A stretch of 64,000 nucleotides of DNA from Cervus elaphus (GCF_910594005.1 NC_057847.1:21984001-22048000); one strand, 5' to 3'; counted from the stretch's first letter, positions 9,447 to 27,600 are shown. The notes: generated by a model not told the origin, from the letters alone. Program-made: numbers and translations.

Positions 9447-12400
9447 GTAGGATATGATGAGAACAACTCCCGAGTCCAGCTGAGGCACTAAATCTAACTT
9501 CCCTCCACCAACCAGAAGCTTAATTTGTTGGGTTGTTTGAGGCTGATTTTGAACAGTAAGAGTTAAGCCTTTCTGAACTTTCTAGGGGGAAAATAGGATT
9601 TGAAACAGTATTTCCCTATTATATGGGCTATTACTTTTTAAATTACTGAAAATGTTAGCCCAAGAACTTATTAAAAATACACTACATCTATACGCTCTCC
9701 TCACCACCGGCTATAGAAGTCAGTCAAGGTACTGTTTGTAAGAATGTTCACACTTCCTTTGCTGTGGGTTGGAGTCTCCTTACAGAGGATTATGTAGAAT
9801 AGTTTATCTGGCCTTCAGAAGCACAATATTTACTGACTGGAGGCCGCTTTCCACTACTAGACGCCACTACAATGACTTTCTCCAGTGATTTTCCGACCCT
9901 GTGTCTTTCTGCCCTGCCCCCTCATCCCACCACTACTTACTCTGATTTAATTGATGTTTTATTACTCAGAGGTAGAATGTCTTTTCTCCTTCTGTGCTAT
10001 TACCCTATAAAAATACGATTGGGGAAAGTTAATTCTTTCCATTTAGAAGAAAATAGAGAAATTTAATAAGAAAAAAAGATACAAATTTTAATCGTGGTTC
10101 AAATGACTTTTTGAGGCTAACCCTGGACCATCAATTTTTTTTAGAATAAACACAGAATGGTTAAATAAGTCATTTGGACAAACTATGCAGTTGGGGCAGG
10201 AGACCCATTAAAAAGTTAACTGTTGAGTCGTTTTTGTAAAGATGACAAGAAAAAAGAAAATGAGATGACTCCTAATGACTAGCTTTGGGCAAATCAAACC
10301 TCTGGCTATTATGAGGGAAGTTTGAGCCAAACACCCCACTATGGGATTCAGAATGAGTCCTAATATAGGAAAAGCCATGGTTAGAGAGGTTTCCAATTTT
10401 ACATTGGAACTAAATACTCGGCTGTGTTTTAAAGTTTGATTTTCCTTGAAATCAACTTACCGAGGTGCTGTTTTTAATTACAGCCGGACACAAAATGAAG
10501 GCCACCCCAAATGGTTTGTTCTTGGTGTTGGACAAGTCATAAAAGGCCTAGACATTGGGATGATGGATATGTGTCCTGGAGAGAAGCGAAAATTAATTAT
10601 ACCGCCTTCATTTGCATATGGAAAGGAAGGCTATGGTAAGATAAAAATATGGTAAAAATAAATCATAGACTTCTGGGTAAATAGTCAAAAAAATAAAAAG
10701 CAGACTCTCAAAGTTACTATGAGTAACTCATAGTTACAACTAGGTTCACAGCAGCATTATTCAAAATAGCCAAAAACTGAAAATAACCCAAATGTATATT
10801 GACATGAGAATGGATAAACAAAATGTGGTATATACATTCAGTGGAATATTATTCAGCCTTAAAAGGAAAGAAATTTTGATATATGCTACAACATGGATGA
10901 ACCTTGAATACATTATGCTAAGTGAAATAAGCCAAACACAAAAGCCAATACTGTAGGATCCCACTTATATAAAGTACCTAGAACAGTCAAATTCATAGAG
11001 CCAGGATGACCAAGCTGGTTGCCAGAGCCAGGGGAGAGAGGGTGGAATATAGGCAACTGTTATTTAATAGGTGTAGAGTTTCAGTTCTGTGAGATGAAAT
11101 AGTTGGAGAGACTGGTTACAATGTCGATATACATACCACCACTGAACAAACTCTATACTTACAATTGTTACAATGGTAAATTTTATTTTAATTGTATTTT
11201 CCCACAATTAAAATTTTTGAATTACTAAAAAAATAAAAAACATAGAGAAAATATTTTTAGAACATAGAGTCCAATAAACTTTAGCTGTATGGAATCCAGT
11301 CCAGCCCAGTTCTCTCTTTTTACATATTGAGATATTAAGCCATTGTTGCAATATAAGTCTCTGGCCAGAGTTCTTACATAGTGGCAATCTTCATAATTAC
11401 ATAGTTCCACATAGTGGCAATCTTCATAATTACAGTGTATATTTTATAAATTCTACTTTAGTCGCTTAAGTATAAGTTATTTTATTAATTATTATATAAA
11501 TGTCTATAGAAAATACTTTTTGTAAGGAGTATCAAAGTCAAATTCATAAAACTCAGGAAACTGGAACATATGATTTTGAAGTAAAAGGACAGCATTGGAA
11601 CATTGTAGAAAGAACATCTAAAATATAACAAGCTATTAGTCACTACTATCCAAATTCAGGAGAAGCCTTGAAATGTAGAAAAATGAACAGCTTCTTTCAA
11701 TATATTACTATTTTAAAAATACTTGAGTAAGCTATGAGAACCTAGGTTAAGCAGATAAATGAGGAAAATGTTTGCAGCATGTATAAACATGTATGATGAC
11801 CTGTCCTAGAAATGGGCAACTTCATAAACAAGTGGCCCACTCACCAAAAAATACAAATGAGTGGATAAAGATGTGATATAGATACACACACACACACACA
11901 CACACACACACTGGAATATTTCTCAGCCATAAAGAGGAAAGAAATCTTGCCATGTGCAACAACATGGATGGACCTAGAGGGTATTATGCTAACTGAAAAT
12001 AAACCAGACAGACAAAGGCATGTATTAATTTTTCCAAAATTAAATTTTTAAAAATCACTAAAGTGGGGTTTCCCAGGTGGCTCAGATGGTAAAGAGTCTG
12101 CCTGCAGTGCAGGAGACCTGGGTTCGATGCCTGGGTTGGGAAGATCCCCTGGGGAAGGAAATGGCAACCCACTCCAGTATTCTTGCCTGAAGAATTCCAT
12201 GGACAGAGGAGCCTGGTGGGCTACAGCCCATGGGTCATGAAAAGTCAGATACAACTGAGCAACTACCAAACACAAAAGTGGAGAATAGAAAAAAATTTTT
12301 AAGGGGGGAAAATGGGCAGTATGGCAGAGAGCTGGTTTCTAGCATTCTCAGTTGGGTCCTTGCTTCCTTTTACTGTGTGAAAACTATAAGGACTTTTTTT

Positions 12401-15400
12401 TGACTGTGCCCTGTGGTTTGCAGGAATCTTAGCTCCTGGACGAGGGATCAAACCCTGTGCTCCCTGCAGTAGAAACGCAGAATCTTAACCACTGGACCAC
12501 AGAGAATTCCCTAAAGAAAGAATTTTTACCACCTCATTTTATTTTGAGTCCTTCTTAACCCCAGCTATTTGAAATATTTAGTATACAATTAAAGTAATCA
12601 AGGGGTTCTTCAATGAAATATTGTCTCTACACCCCAATATTTCATTGAAATGGCACGCCCTCTTTAAGGCTGTTGTTTTACTCATTAGAAGAGCTGGTTT
12701 CCTTGCCTATTCTTTCCAGCAGGAGCAAGGATCACAGCCCCCAGATTGGACTGGAGGGACATTAGTGATACAAGTCAAACTCAGTCAGATTTAAAACTCC
12801 TAAAGAGACAGTCCAGATAACTACATCTTCACTTTCAAAGTTTTTTGCTAATCATTTGGTTCCATCAAAATAACTCCCACAAAACCATAATTAAGGTATC
12901 CTATTTTTAGTTGTAAAGGAGCCTAGGAGAGAGAGAATTGAAGATAAGTCAAATTGAATGTAATCTTGTCCTAAAAATGCTGTCATGGACTGAGCCCAAT
13001 TCTAGACAAACTAATACAGGCAGAGTTCGCCTTTCAGCCTCCTTAAATCTCATTTTCAGAGTTTCTCTTGGAGAGCATTCTGCCTGCTACAAGAGCACCC
13101 ACATCTCTTGTCAACTGGTGCTCATACTAGGTCCTGTTACCACATGGCAAATGATTACTAATTTTATCCTTATTGTAAACTAATTTATGCTTAGATATGA
13201 ATGACTACCCAGGCAGCCTAAGCTATTAATAAGCTAGACCCTTGTGGCAAAAATGTATAAATTTGATGTGAAGAAGTTAGTTCATATTCAGTTTGAGGTG
13301 TCTTCAATAAATATAATAACCCCATGGACTGTAGCCCACCAGGCTCCTCCATCCATGGAATTTTCTAAGCAAGAGTACTGGAGTGGGTTGCCATTTCCTT
13401 CTCCAGGGGATCTTCCCAACCAGGGAATTGAACCCAGGACTCCCGCATTTCAGGCAGATGCTTTACCATCTGAGCCACCAGGGAATCCCCATGAATCTCA
13501 CTAGTATAATAATATCACCAACACCTCTGTCTTACATGTAAGGAAACAGAAGCCCAACAAAAGTGTGTTCTTTGGAATGTAGCTAACTGCTAGTTTCCCT
13601 GTATTATTTATAATAACTTACTAATAGCTTGAATTCAATTATTTTAAAAGCTGCTGTGTAGACCATAAGCAACTGCTTAACACACAATATCTTGATTGAA
13701 TAAGCTTTTCTAAATAAATTGTCATTAAGACCTAACATAAGCTGTAACTTTATTTTAGGTAGTCCTTGAAGAAGTCTTTTCTTCTGCGCAATATTCTTGC
13801 CTAATGTCACAGAGCACCTCTGCATGTCTTGAAATGCATGTGATTTGATAGTGCTTTAACTAACAGTACATGTGGTATGTATAGATTCTTTACATTAATT
13901 CCTAAGTCTTTTGATCTGCTTCTCTAAATACAAGTAATTCTATAGTAAATGCATGTTTTTCTCTTCTTTATACTATCATTTTTTAGTAAGATAAAACTAA
14001 CTGGCAATTTATTCTATGTGTACAGTTGAATTTTGGGGAAACTTCAACTTGTAATAGTTTTCCTTAAGAATCTTGAATTTGTTTTTAATTATTGTCAGGA
14101 AAAGTTATTTTTCTGTCATAAAGAGATCTTAATGAAAAAAAAAAAAAAGAGAGATCTTAATGAGACAGAATGGGGATGGATCTTGTAAAATTATCATTGA
14201 CTCAATCTTTTACTCTAAAGTTAGGTAATGTATGTTGGTTGGAATGGTCACATTAGTCATGTGATATATGGGTAGATTTTTCTGTGTCCTGGTTTGGAGA
14301 TGACTGATCTACTTCCTTTGGCTGTAACTTTCAAGCTTTTTTCTTTGAATTATATAAAATTTTAGCAAGAATCCTCCACTTTTTCTTTAAAAAATTAGTT
14401 TCCATCAAAGAACAAACTTAGCCATTTTTTAAAATAAGTGATAGACACCATTCATTCAACAAATATTTAAGTAACTATAATGTAGTAGTGACAAAAGCCC
14501 ACTGCAGGTCATTTTTATTATTGGTCATCTGAAGTAGCCCATAGCTCACTAAAATCATCTGTGACATCACTTAATTGGCTAACTTTATTAAAGGGAACTA
14601 TTTAACTTAATACTTATAAGAGTTTTTTTGTGATTAGAAATTTCTTCATGAAATTGTTACTGGTTTGTTCTGTTATTGCAATATTTTTGTCTATATGACA
14701 AGTCTGACAAACAAGTATATTAATACATATATTTTATTCATACTTCCAAATAACTGAACAAAATCATTTTCTAAAAGATACTAATCTTTGAAATATTTCT
14801 GGCTGTGAATTTCTTCTCTGCACTAGCTCTTTCTTGTATGATGCTGGAGTATATTATTAAAAATTATATGATTTATATTTATTTAAATTTAATCAGAAAA
14901 TAATGGTCCCCTAAGTCTTTAGAACTTACTTGTTTTGAAAACATATGAGAAAAGTGTTCCTAAGAAATAGTTAGAAAGCAATTCTTATCAATATGAAATA
15001 ATACAATCATAATGCTCTCATGGCTATTTGTGAATATATATTTGACCATTATCTTCATGTAAGTTAAACTGTTAAAATTCATACCTTTAGCAGAAGGCAA
15101 GATTCCACCTGATGCAACATTGATTTTTGAGATTGAACTTTATGCTGTGACCAAAGGACCACGAAGCGTTGAAACATTTAAACAGATAGACATGGACAAT
15201 GACAGGCAACTTTCTAAAACTGAGGTAATTCAAACAGATTTCATATGTACAATCTAAATTTTTATTACTGTTTAAATACATCTGTGTTAAAGCTATTATG
15301 TTTACTTCTATCTAGCTTGGGCTAATTAATTTGCTTTTATACAGCTAATTACAAAAATATTAAATTCTAAGAAGAAAATGTGCTTTTTTAATATAAAAGT

Positions 15401-16639
15401 TGAAATGGAGTCAACCTGTTTAATTTCTCTTCTCCCTGCAAGAGGGTCATTAAAATACCAAACTAATCTCTACACAAGCATCATGACTCTAAAAATAGTC
15501 ATGTGACCCAGCAATCCCATTCCTGGACATAGCTATAGACAAAACTATAATTTGAAAAGCTAACAGGCACCCCTGTTCATTGCAGCACTAGTTACAACAT
15601 CCAAGACACAGAAGCACCCTAAATGTCCACTGACAGATAAATGGATAAAGATGTGGTATCCATCCATCCATACATACATACATACATACACACACACACA
15701 TACAGACAGACACACACACACACACATACATACACACACACATGTACATACACACATACATATGTACAGACATACAGACATGCATACATACAGACATGCA
15801 TGCATACATACATACATACAATGGAATATTACTTAGCCATAAAAAAGAATGAAATAATACCATTTGCAGCAACATAAGTAGACATAGAGATTATCATACT
15901 AAATGAACTGAAAGACAAATGATATCACTTACAAATGGAATCTAAAAAAATGATACAAAATAGAAACAGACTCACAGACATAGAAAACAAATTATGGTTA
16001 CCAAAGGGGAAAGGAAGAGGGAAAGGATAAATTGGGAATTTGGGATTAACAGATACACACTACTATATATAAAATAAACAAGGACCTATTGTATAGCATG
16101 TGTGTGCCTGCATGCTCAGTTGCTCAGTCATGTCTGACTCTTTGTGACCCCATGGACTGTAGCCCGCCAGGCTCCTCTGTCCATGGAATTCTCCAGGCAA
16201 GTACAGTGGAACAGGTTGCCATTAACATTCAGATATTAATCTCTGAGTATGTACCATTAACCATCTCTAACCTCAGGGGAAGCTAATTTGAAGATATGTT
16301 TCTCTTCAAAAAATTGCTTCAAAGGTTGAAAAAAAATAAAACCTCAAATAGCCTTTTAAATTTTTGTATCATGTATAATAAGTAGTCTGAGATATGTTTC
16401 TTGAAAGCTTTCTCAAAGTTTCTGGAAATTTATTGTGGTAACTTTTTTATTAAAGAAATATTATTTTGGCCCTCTAGATAAGTCATTACCTAAAAAAGGA
16501 ATTTGAAAAAGATGAGAAGCCACGTGACAAGTCATATCAGACTGCAGTTTTAGAGGATTTTTTTAAGAAGAACGACCATGATGGTGATGGCTTCATTTCT
16601 TCTAAGGAATACAATGTCTATCAACATGATGAACTATAG
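9238..16639 (+). CDS. FKBP7: FKBP7 (FKBP23), ER-lumen peptidyl-prolyl isomerase, 4 coding exons
   Basis: Coding exons 9,238-9,446, 10,484-10,635, 15,091-15,224 and 16,478-16,639 join in frame to 218 aa plus TAG, all with GT-AG introns. The protein has a signal peptide (about residues 1-19, hydrophobic FLFKLILFFYVWGIFTA), an N-glycosylation sequon at N41 (NCS), an FKBP-type PPIase domain at about 45-139 (HYDG, VIKGLD, FAYGKEGY), two EF-hand loops at 154-165 (DMDNDRQLSKTE) and 198-209 (DHDGDGFISSKE), and the ER-retention end HDEL. FKBP7 isomerises X-Pro bonds in the ER and binds BiP with calcium dependence. The Trp of the FKBP12 pocket is Leu here (GLD), which is usual for FKBP7. The start was placed at the ATG directly before the signal peptide. 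The human protein begins four residues earlier, but that ATG is AAT here. An in-frame ATG at 9,133 would add 35 residues and is judged promoter sequence. The gene is intact and convergent with PJVK. Confidence 0.96.
9447..10483 (+). other. FKBP7 intron 1
   Basis: A 1,037-bp intron of ordinary AT-rich sequence. I recognise no repeat or RNA gene in it. The acceptor is TTTTTAATTACAG. Confidence 0.85.
10484..10635 (+). CDS. FKBP7: FKBP7 coding exon 2
   Basis: Completes the Ser split across intron 1 and encodes the core of the PPIase domain (HPKWFVLGVGQVIKGLD to AYGKEGY). The donor is TATG|GTAAGA. Reading on into the intron meets a stop after a few codons, so intron retention would truncate the protein. 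Confidence 0.95.
10735..11235 (+). mobile_element. L1 3'-end fragment in FKBP7 intron 2
   Basis: Matches the well-known end of L1 ORF2 and its 3' UTR (TGGAATATTATTCAGCC, ACAACATGGATGAACC, AAGCCAATACTG). It runs into an AT-rich tail near 11,235. The copy is degraded and without coding capacity. Confidence 0.85.
11376..11434. repeat. Short direct repeat, 26-bp units 33 bp apart
   Basis: The 26-base string beginning ACATAGTGGCAATCTTCATA is present identically at 11,376-11,401 and 11,409-11,434, with seven bases between. It looks like a recent small tandem duplication. Confidence 0.9.
11860..12050 (+). mobile_element. L1 3'-end fragment carrying a (CA)n run
   Basis: L1 ORF2-end sequence (GTGGATAAAGATGTG before, TGGAATATTTCTCAGCCATAA after) is split by a pure (AC)14 tract at 11,884-11,911. 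ACAACATGGATGGACC follows, as in other L1 copies. Confidence 0.8.
12065..12270 (+). mobile_element. Bov-tA SINE
   Basis: Ruminant tRNA-derived SINE in forward orientation. It starts GGGTTTCCCAGGTGGCTCAG and ends with AGTCAGATACAACTGAGCAAC. The A/B-box-like head is part of the repeat, not a tRNA gene. Confidence 0.92.
12395..12515 (-). mobile_element. CHR-type SINE (cetartiodactyl), reversed
   Basis: Contains TGACTGTGCCCTGTGGTTTGC at the left and ACCACTGGACCACAGAGAATTCCCT at the right, the reverse complement of the CHR SINE head. Confidence 0.75.
12609..12649. repeat. Perfect 15-bp stem-loop
   Basis: TTCAATGAAATATTG at 12,609-12,623 is followed, after an 11-base loop, by its exact reverse complement CAATATTTCATTGAA at 12,635-12,649. 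No annotated element explains it. Confidence 0.85.
13318..13491 (-). mobile_element. Bov-tA SINE, reversed, 3' truncated
   Basis: Reverse-complement Bov-tA from CCCCATGGACTGTAGCCCACC to GAGCCACCAGGGAATCCCC. It makes a shadow ORF fragment at its left. Confidence 0.9.
13492..15090 (+). other. FKBP7 intron 2, distal part
   Basis: AT-rich intronic sequence leading to the exon 3 acceptor (ATACCTTTAG). Apart from an A-run flanked by a 14-bp duplication at 14,123-14,163 I see no recognisable element or gene. Confidence 0.6.
15091..15224 (+). CDS. FKBP7: FKBP7 coding exon 3
   Basis: Encodes the end of the PPIase domain (IPPDATLIFEIELYAV) and the first EF-hand loop. It ends in phase 0 at GAG|GTAATT. 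Confidence 0.95.
15485..16104 (+). mobile_element. Ruminant L1 3' end in FKBP7 intron 3
   Basis: Starts in L1 ORF2 (GTGACCCAGCAATCCCATTCC), passes a long microsatellite, and continues through TGGAATATTACTTAGCCATA and GGAATCTAAAAAAATGATAC to AAGGACCTATTGTATAGCA. It has stops in all frames. Confidence 0.9.
15659..15820. repeat. Compound microsatellite (CATC/CATA/CA/CAGA)n
   Basis: About 160 bp of tetra- and dinucleotide repeats inside the L1 copy. It is free of stops in several frames, giving Cys/Val/Met- or His/Thr-rich nonsense ORFs on both strands. Confidence 0.95.
16113..16222 (-). mobile_element. Bov-tA SINE, reversed, truncated
   Basis: CTCAGTTGCTCAGTCATGTCTGACTCTTTG to CCAGGCAAGTACAGTGG is the 3' half of Bov-tA in reverse. 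The tRNA-like head is missing. Confidence 0.85.
16478..16639 (+). CDS. FKBP7: FKBP7 coding exon 4
   Basis: Encodes residues 166-218: the linker KKEFEKDEKPRDKSYQ, the second EF-hand loop and the C-terminal HDEL before TAG at 16,637-16,639. The acceptor is TTTGGCCCTCTAG. Confidence 0.96.
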   Translation: MSHYLKKEFEKDEKPRDKSYQTAVLEDFFKKNDHDGDGFISSKEYNVYQHDEL

Positions 16640-16775
16640 CATATTTTTATTTCTAAATTTTCTTAGCTATTTACTGTACTTTATATATAAAACAAAGTCA
16701 CTTTTCTCTGCATTGTATTTTCTATTTTTCCCTCATGAATATATTTTGGTCCTTCAATACATGTAATATTGGAAT

Positions 16776-16781
16776 AATAAA
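16776..16781 (+). promoter_or_regulatory. FKBP7 polyadenylation signal
   Basis: AATAAA 137 bases after the stop codon. It is followed by TGTGGGGCTTTTTTG, a GU/U-rich downstream element. The 3' UTR is short. Confidence 0.8.
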
Positions 16782-17116
16782 TGTGGGGCTTTTTTGCAAC
16801 ATTTAACTTTCAAATAGGCATGATTGTGTTTCCTATTGCTTTATTCTGTTAACATGAATTGCAGTACCATGAAATCGACCTCTGTATCCTATTAGGCAAT
16901 TTTTTCCCCTTCAAGTTATAGGAAGACACTTATGTCATAATCTGTAAGTTCTTCCCAACTCTAACCATCACAGCATGTATAGATATGTAAATACCCAATT
17001 TTTAATATTTAAAGGACCCCATATTTTAAACATATTTAATAGAAACCCAAGAATTAACATTTCACTTGTTTTATACATTTCATAGCATTACAGACAGTAA
17101 GATATAAAAATCTACC

Positions 17117-17212
17117 AGACTTCCCTGGTAGACCAGTGGTTAAAACTCTGAGCTTCCACTACAGGGGAAATGGGTTCACATTTCACATGGCACAGCCAAA
17201 AATAAAGTCATA
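17117..17212 (+). mobile_element. CHR-type SINE fragment
   Basis: GACTTCCCTGGTAGACCAGTGG followed by CACAGCCAAAAATAAA is the head and tail of a short CHR SINE. Confidence 0.75.
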
Positions 17213-17861
17213 TGACTGAGGAATCTTCCTTTAGTGTGCATGTAGAAAAGTATTAGTTGTAATAATATGTCCCACAGAGAGCCTCAACACAGTGTCTGTA
17301 CTTTATGGTGCAAGCTTCCGGCCTTGGGTATCTGTTCCAGTGGCTAATGTTTGAAAGAGACATGATGAGACCAAAGGCTTTGTGCCTCTGTCTTAGAGCA
17401 TGCGTCATAAAGTCCGTGCTGCTCTGACATGCGCACGCCCTCAGACATCATTACGAATGTGCTACACCTCTTCCTTTTTGTAGGCCTTTATATCTACCAT
17501 CCCTAACTTTTTGTCTTCATAGTTTTTAATTGATGCTATGGCATTTCTTAAGTCTCCCTTTCTCTGGGTATTTCTATCCTATGTCATTTCATTTCACAGT
17601 GTTCTTAGTATTAACCATGTGCAAACAGTATAAACGTATGCCATCAAATTTCTGATAGATGTGTAGAACTTATTTTACACATGAGGATACATGAGGATAT
17701 AAAGTGCCATGGCAATTTTGTGTCATCGTCAAATCATTGTGGTCCAACATGTTGAGAATAAGAGGTAAGAGATGCTGTAGAAGATCATGCTGGTACCCAA
17801 GAAAGGACACATATTTATTGGATCAGGTCAGATTTGCCTACGGTATATATAGAAAATCGTG

Positions 17862-18078
17862 TGTGTATGTGTGTTAGTCACTCAGTTGTGTCCAACTCTT
17901 TGTGACCCCATGAGGTGTAGCCCACCAGGCTCCCCTGTCCATGGAATTCTCCAGGCAAGAATACTGGAGTGGGTTTCCATTTCCTTCTCCAGGGAATCTT
18001 CCTGACCCAGGGATCAAACCCAGGTGTCCCGCATTGCAGGCAGACTCTTTACCATCTGAGACACCAGTGAAGCCCATA
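17862..18078 (-). mobile_element. Bov-tA SINE, reversed
   Basis: Complete reverse-complement Bov-tA from TTAGTCACTCAGTTGTGTCC to GAGACACCAGTGAAGCCCA. The flanks share ATAGAAAA, a likely target-site duplication. Confidence 0.92.
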
Positions 18079-18238
18079 GAAAAGTGTGCTTAGGTAGTAA
18101 ATAGCTCTATTCAAAACAAGTAAGTTTAAAACAGTTTCTTCCATTTTATGAAACTTACTCTTTCCAAACCATTGTTTATTGATTATCTTTTAACCTCTTT
18201 ATATATACTGCTAGAAATCCTATAATTTAAAAGTATAA

Positions 18239-18415
18239 GGGGACTTTCCTGGCCATTCAGTGGTTAGAATTTTGCCTTCCAATGGAGAGTGTGGGGGTTC
18301 GATCCTTGGTTGAGGACCTAAGATCCCACGTGCTTCCTGGTCAAAAAACCAAAACATAAAACAGCAACAATATTGTAACAAATTCAATATAGACTTTAAA
18401 AATATTCCACATCAA
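18239..18415 (+). mobile_element. CHR-type SINE
   Basis: GGGGACTTTCCTGGCCATTCAG head, GGGGTTCGATCCTTGGTTGAGG B-box region and an A-rich tail. Confidence 0.8.
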
Positions 18416-19099
18416 AAAAAAAAGCATAAGGGCAATACAAATCTCACTAGGTTAGTGAATATCACATATGTGTAGTACAGAGCTAGACACTTCATAAAAT
18501 AAAAACATTTACTATCTTTTCCTGTCTCCCAATATTTCTTCATTCCCATAACCCAGTTTTATACCTCCTCCTCACTTAACTCAGTCTTCAACTTTCATCA
18601 CTTTACTTTCCTCAGAAAAACCTGCTCAGTAGTAAACTTAAGTTGATAACACAATATTATACTTTGGTTTAGAAACTGTCCCCATGTCTATATCCATATA
18701 AAAGAAGTCACTAGAGCCTTTTTTGATCAGTATACTCATATTTGCACCTGAATTATATACTCTGCAAAACAGAAATGTCATGAAAGCTATACTGGAAATT
18801 CTCCTGATACTGTTTCTAATTCCCACCTTTCTATCCCATTGTTTTCATACCAAGTACTTTTAAACTTATGTTTTGAAAAATCATAGATGATGTCATATGA
18901 AAATGGAAATTTACTTGAAAACTATTCATGTTTAAATAAATTTTAACCCTTCTACATACATACAGTAAACAAGTAAATATTTCATATTTACACAATTGCC
19001 TAACACCTTCATTGGCATATGCCTAGTACTGACTGCTGTACTATATACTTTGAGTTCTGGAATTTTAACAGTACTTCTGTAATTATTTTAATAATGCAA

Positions 19100-19287
19100 G
19101 TAAGTGCATATGCAAGTCACTCAGTTGTGTCCGACTCTTTGCGACCCCACAGACTATACAGTCCATGAAATTCTCCAGGCCAGAATACTGGAGTGGGTAA
19201 CTTTTCCCTTCTCCAGGGGATCTTCCCAACTCAGGGATCAAACCCAAATCTCCCTCATTGCAGGTGGATTCTTTACCAGCTGAGCCA
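19100..19287 (-). mobile_element. Bov-tA SINE, reversed
   Basis: CACTCAGTTGTGTCCGACTC to TTCTTTACCAGCTGAGCCA is reverse-complement Bov-tA with several substitutions. Confidence 0.9.
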
Positions 19288-20045
19288 ATTATTTAGGTTT
19301 GTATATGAAAAAATTTCACGTCTTACAGAGTAGATGAAAAAGGTCTCTGAGAACAAAGTATGTTAAATGTTTCAAACACTTTCAAAGAAGAGAAGTAAAT
19401 GTGTCCCAGCTGCCTTAACTTTAAAATGACAGTACTGAGTTCTTATAAAGACAAAGCTGGTGTGCACATATATACCCACATCATTGAATGGCAGCCCATT
19501 ACTACGATCAGTCACACTTAACTATGTACACAAAACCCCACACTGAGCTCGGTGTGCTTTTAATTTGATACCACAATTAAACATTTAGGATTACATTAAA
19601 TTATTAACACATTTTTCTCATTTTACCAGACCTAGGGAAATAGTTAAAGCATCAAAAGGTTGCCACTTGTGCATTCCTGTCATCCTCAAATATTGAATTA
19701 AAAGTCGATTAAAAATAAAACATATCTCGAAAGTTTGTATGTAAAATGGTAGACTAAGTTCCAAGTAGATTCAACTGGCAGATTTTATAAAGGAATGTCT
19801 ATATTCTGAATTTTAAATATAAGCCTTTCTGATATAAACAATATTATTAATCTTCATGACAATTTCTGAGGTAGACACTATCATCTCCATGTTATAAATG
19901 GGAAAAATGATGCCCAGACAGATTAATTTCTCATTCCTCTCCCTCTTTAATTTGCTACAATTCATCAAAGTGAACCAAGATAATTTTGGAAAGGTGTGTG
20001 GCACAGTTGCACCCAAAACACCAGCAAGGTACATTTGTTTTCCAT
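19288..20045. other. Intergenic DNA between FKBP7 and PJVK 3' ends
   Basis: AT-rich sequence downstream of both convergent genes. I recognise no element here. It probably includes any longer PJVK 3' UTR. Confidence 0.5.
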
Positions 20046-20046
20046 T

Positions 20047-26253
<6,207 letters not shown>

Positions 26254-27600
26254 ATTAATACTAAATCAAAATGTCATCCACTGCAACCCTCAGACAACAA
26301 ATCCATATTTTCAAAGAAAATCAGGCCTAAAACTAAGCCTTGCCTGATTTTAAATATAATTGTACATGTAAAAAATACAAAGCGTGGTCTCAGCAAGTAG
26401 CTTACCACGATACAATTCACAACACTGCCTCCCTGGTATGCTCAGGCAATGAATTATAGATTAACAGTGTAGAATAACACACTAAAAGCAAGTCAACTTG
26501 GAATTGCATCTATAATCCTAAAATATCCACAGAAAACTAGTCATCTTCAGACATCACCAATGTCCTTGGGGAGGATCGCAGTTGATAGTGGTTTGCCAGG
26601 TTCGAAGGAAGCAAATGGCCCTTTGGGGAACAATACAACTTAGCCACTAACATTAGCCCTGGACACCATCTACAGTGGACCTAGTCCAAAGGGAAGTCCT
26701 TCACAAATCCATCATGCCAATATTGGCGACAGAAGAGTATTGTTTCTCTGTTATAGTCCAGTGTATTCTTGGAACATTTCATTCATTTTCCTTGTATGTT
26801 TACAAAACCAAGTGATTAATATAAAAATAAATTCACAGAATATAAGGAAACAATTGCATGCAGAACTTTATAAAATACTAAATGAAACATATTTACATGT
26901 AACTGCATCAACTCTGACTTAGGGGTTTCTTATCTTAAGCTACTACATAATATCTCTTTGAAATAGAGTCCTGCTGCATTTATTTTCTTTTTGTTTCACC
27001 ATTATTATCCCAGTTACTCAACATTTAATGAGAGCAATATAGAGTTTAGGCTTGTTTTTAAGGAATTTTATGGCTAAAAATAAATTTATAAGCAAATCTG
27101 AGTGCTGAAATAATGTACTGCCATAGCTACGTGGATGTTAACATTCTGAAATAGTGGCTATGTGGTACTTAAACATATTCATTAAAGTATATCAATGAAA
27201 AGCAATTGATACACTAACATCTATACAAGGGGGAGGTGGAGGAAGATAAAAACAGGCTTAATTCAAGCCTCAATCAGCTTGATTAGATTCCGGATAATTT
27301 TTTTCATTTGATCTCTAGTATCCAGGGCTCCAGAGTAACAAACAAAAAGTTTCTAATAATGTCGCTTCGTGTGAATAGAATTGTGCAAGGCAATCTCCAG
27401 AAACGAGAAGACACAAGAAGTCATTTCTGCACGTGGCAAGCAAAACCCCTAGAAGCCATAGGACACTTAATGTCGCTGTCTGATCCCCAACAAAGGTGGT
27501 ACATCCCAGGCAAATGCCATCACAACCAACATAGGTGTTCAGAAACAGCATTAATTAGGAGCGGTTCCACAGAAAAGCCTTCGTTTACTCCTAACGTGCC
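26254..27600. other. PJVK 5' intron
   Basis: AT-rich DNA between the first coding exon of PJVK and the CpG island. It should be the intron behind a noncoding first exon. I see no repeat I can name. Confidence 0.55.

Noticed and set aside
11376..11434. CRISPR-like direct repeats
   Set aside because: Only two copies, in a mammalian intron; a simple tandem duplication.
12065..12140. tRNA genes at the heads of Bov-tA and CHR SINEs
   Set aside because: The A/B-box-like sequences belong to dispersed SINEs and do not fold as intact tRNAs.
15560..15877. Cys/Val/Met-rich and His/Thr-rich ORFs that look like repeat proteins
   Set aside because: They are translations of the CATA/CA microsatellite inside an L1 copy, open on both strands for that reason.
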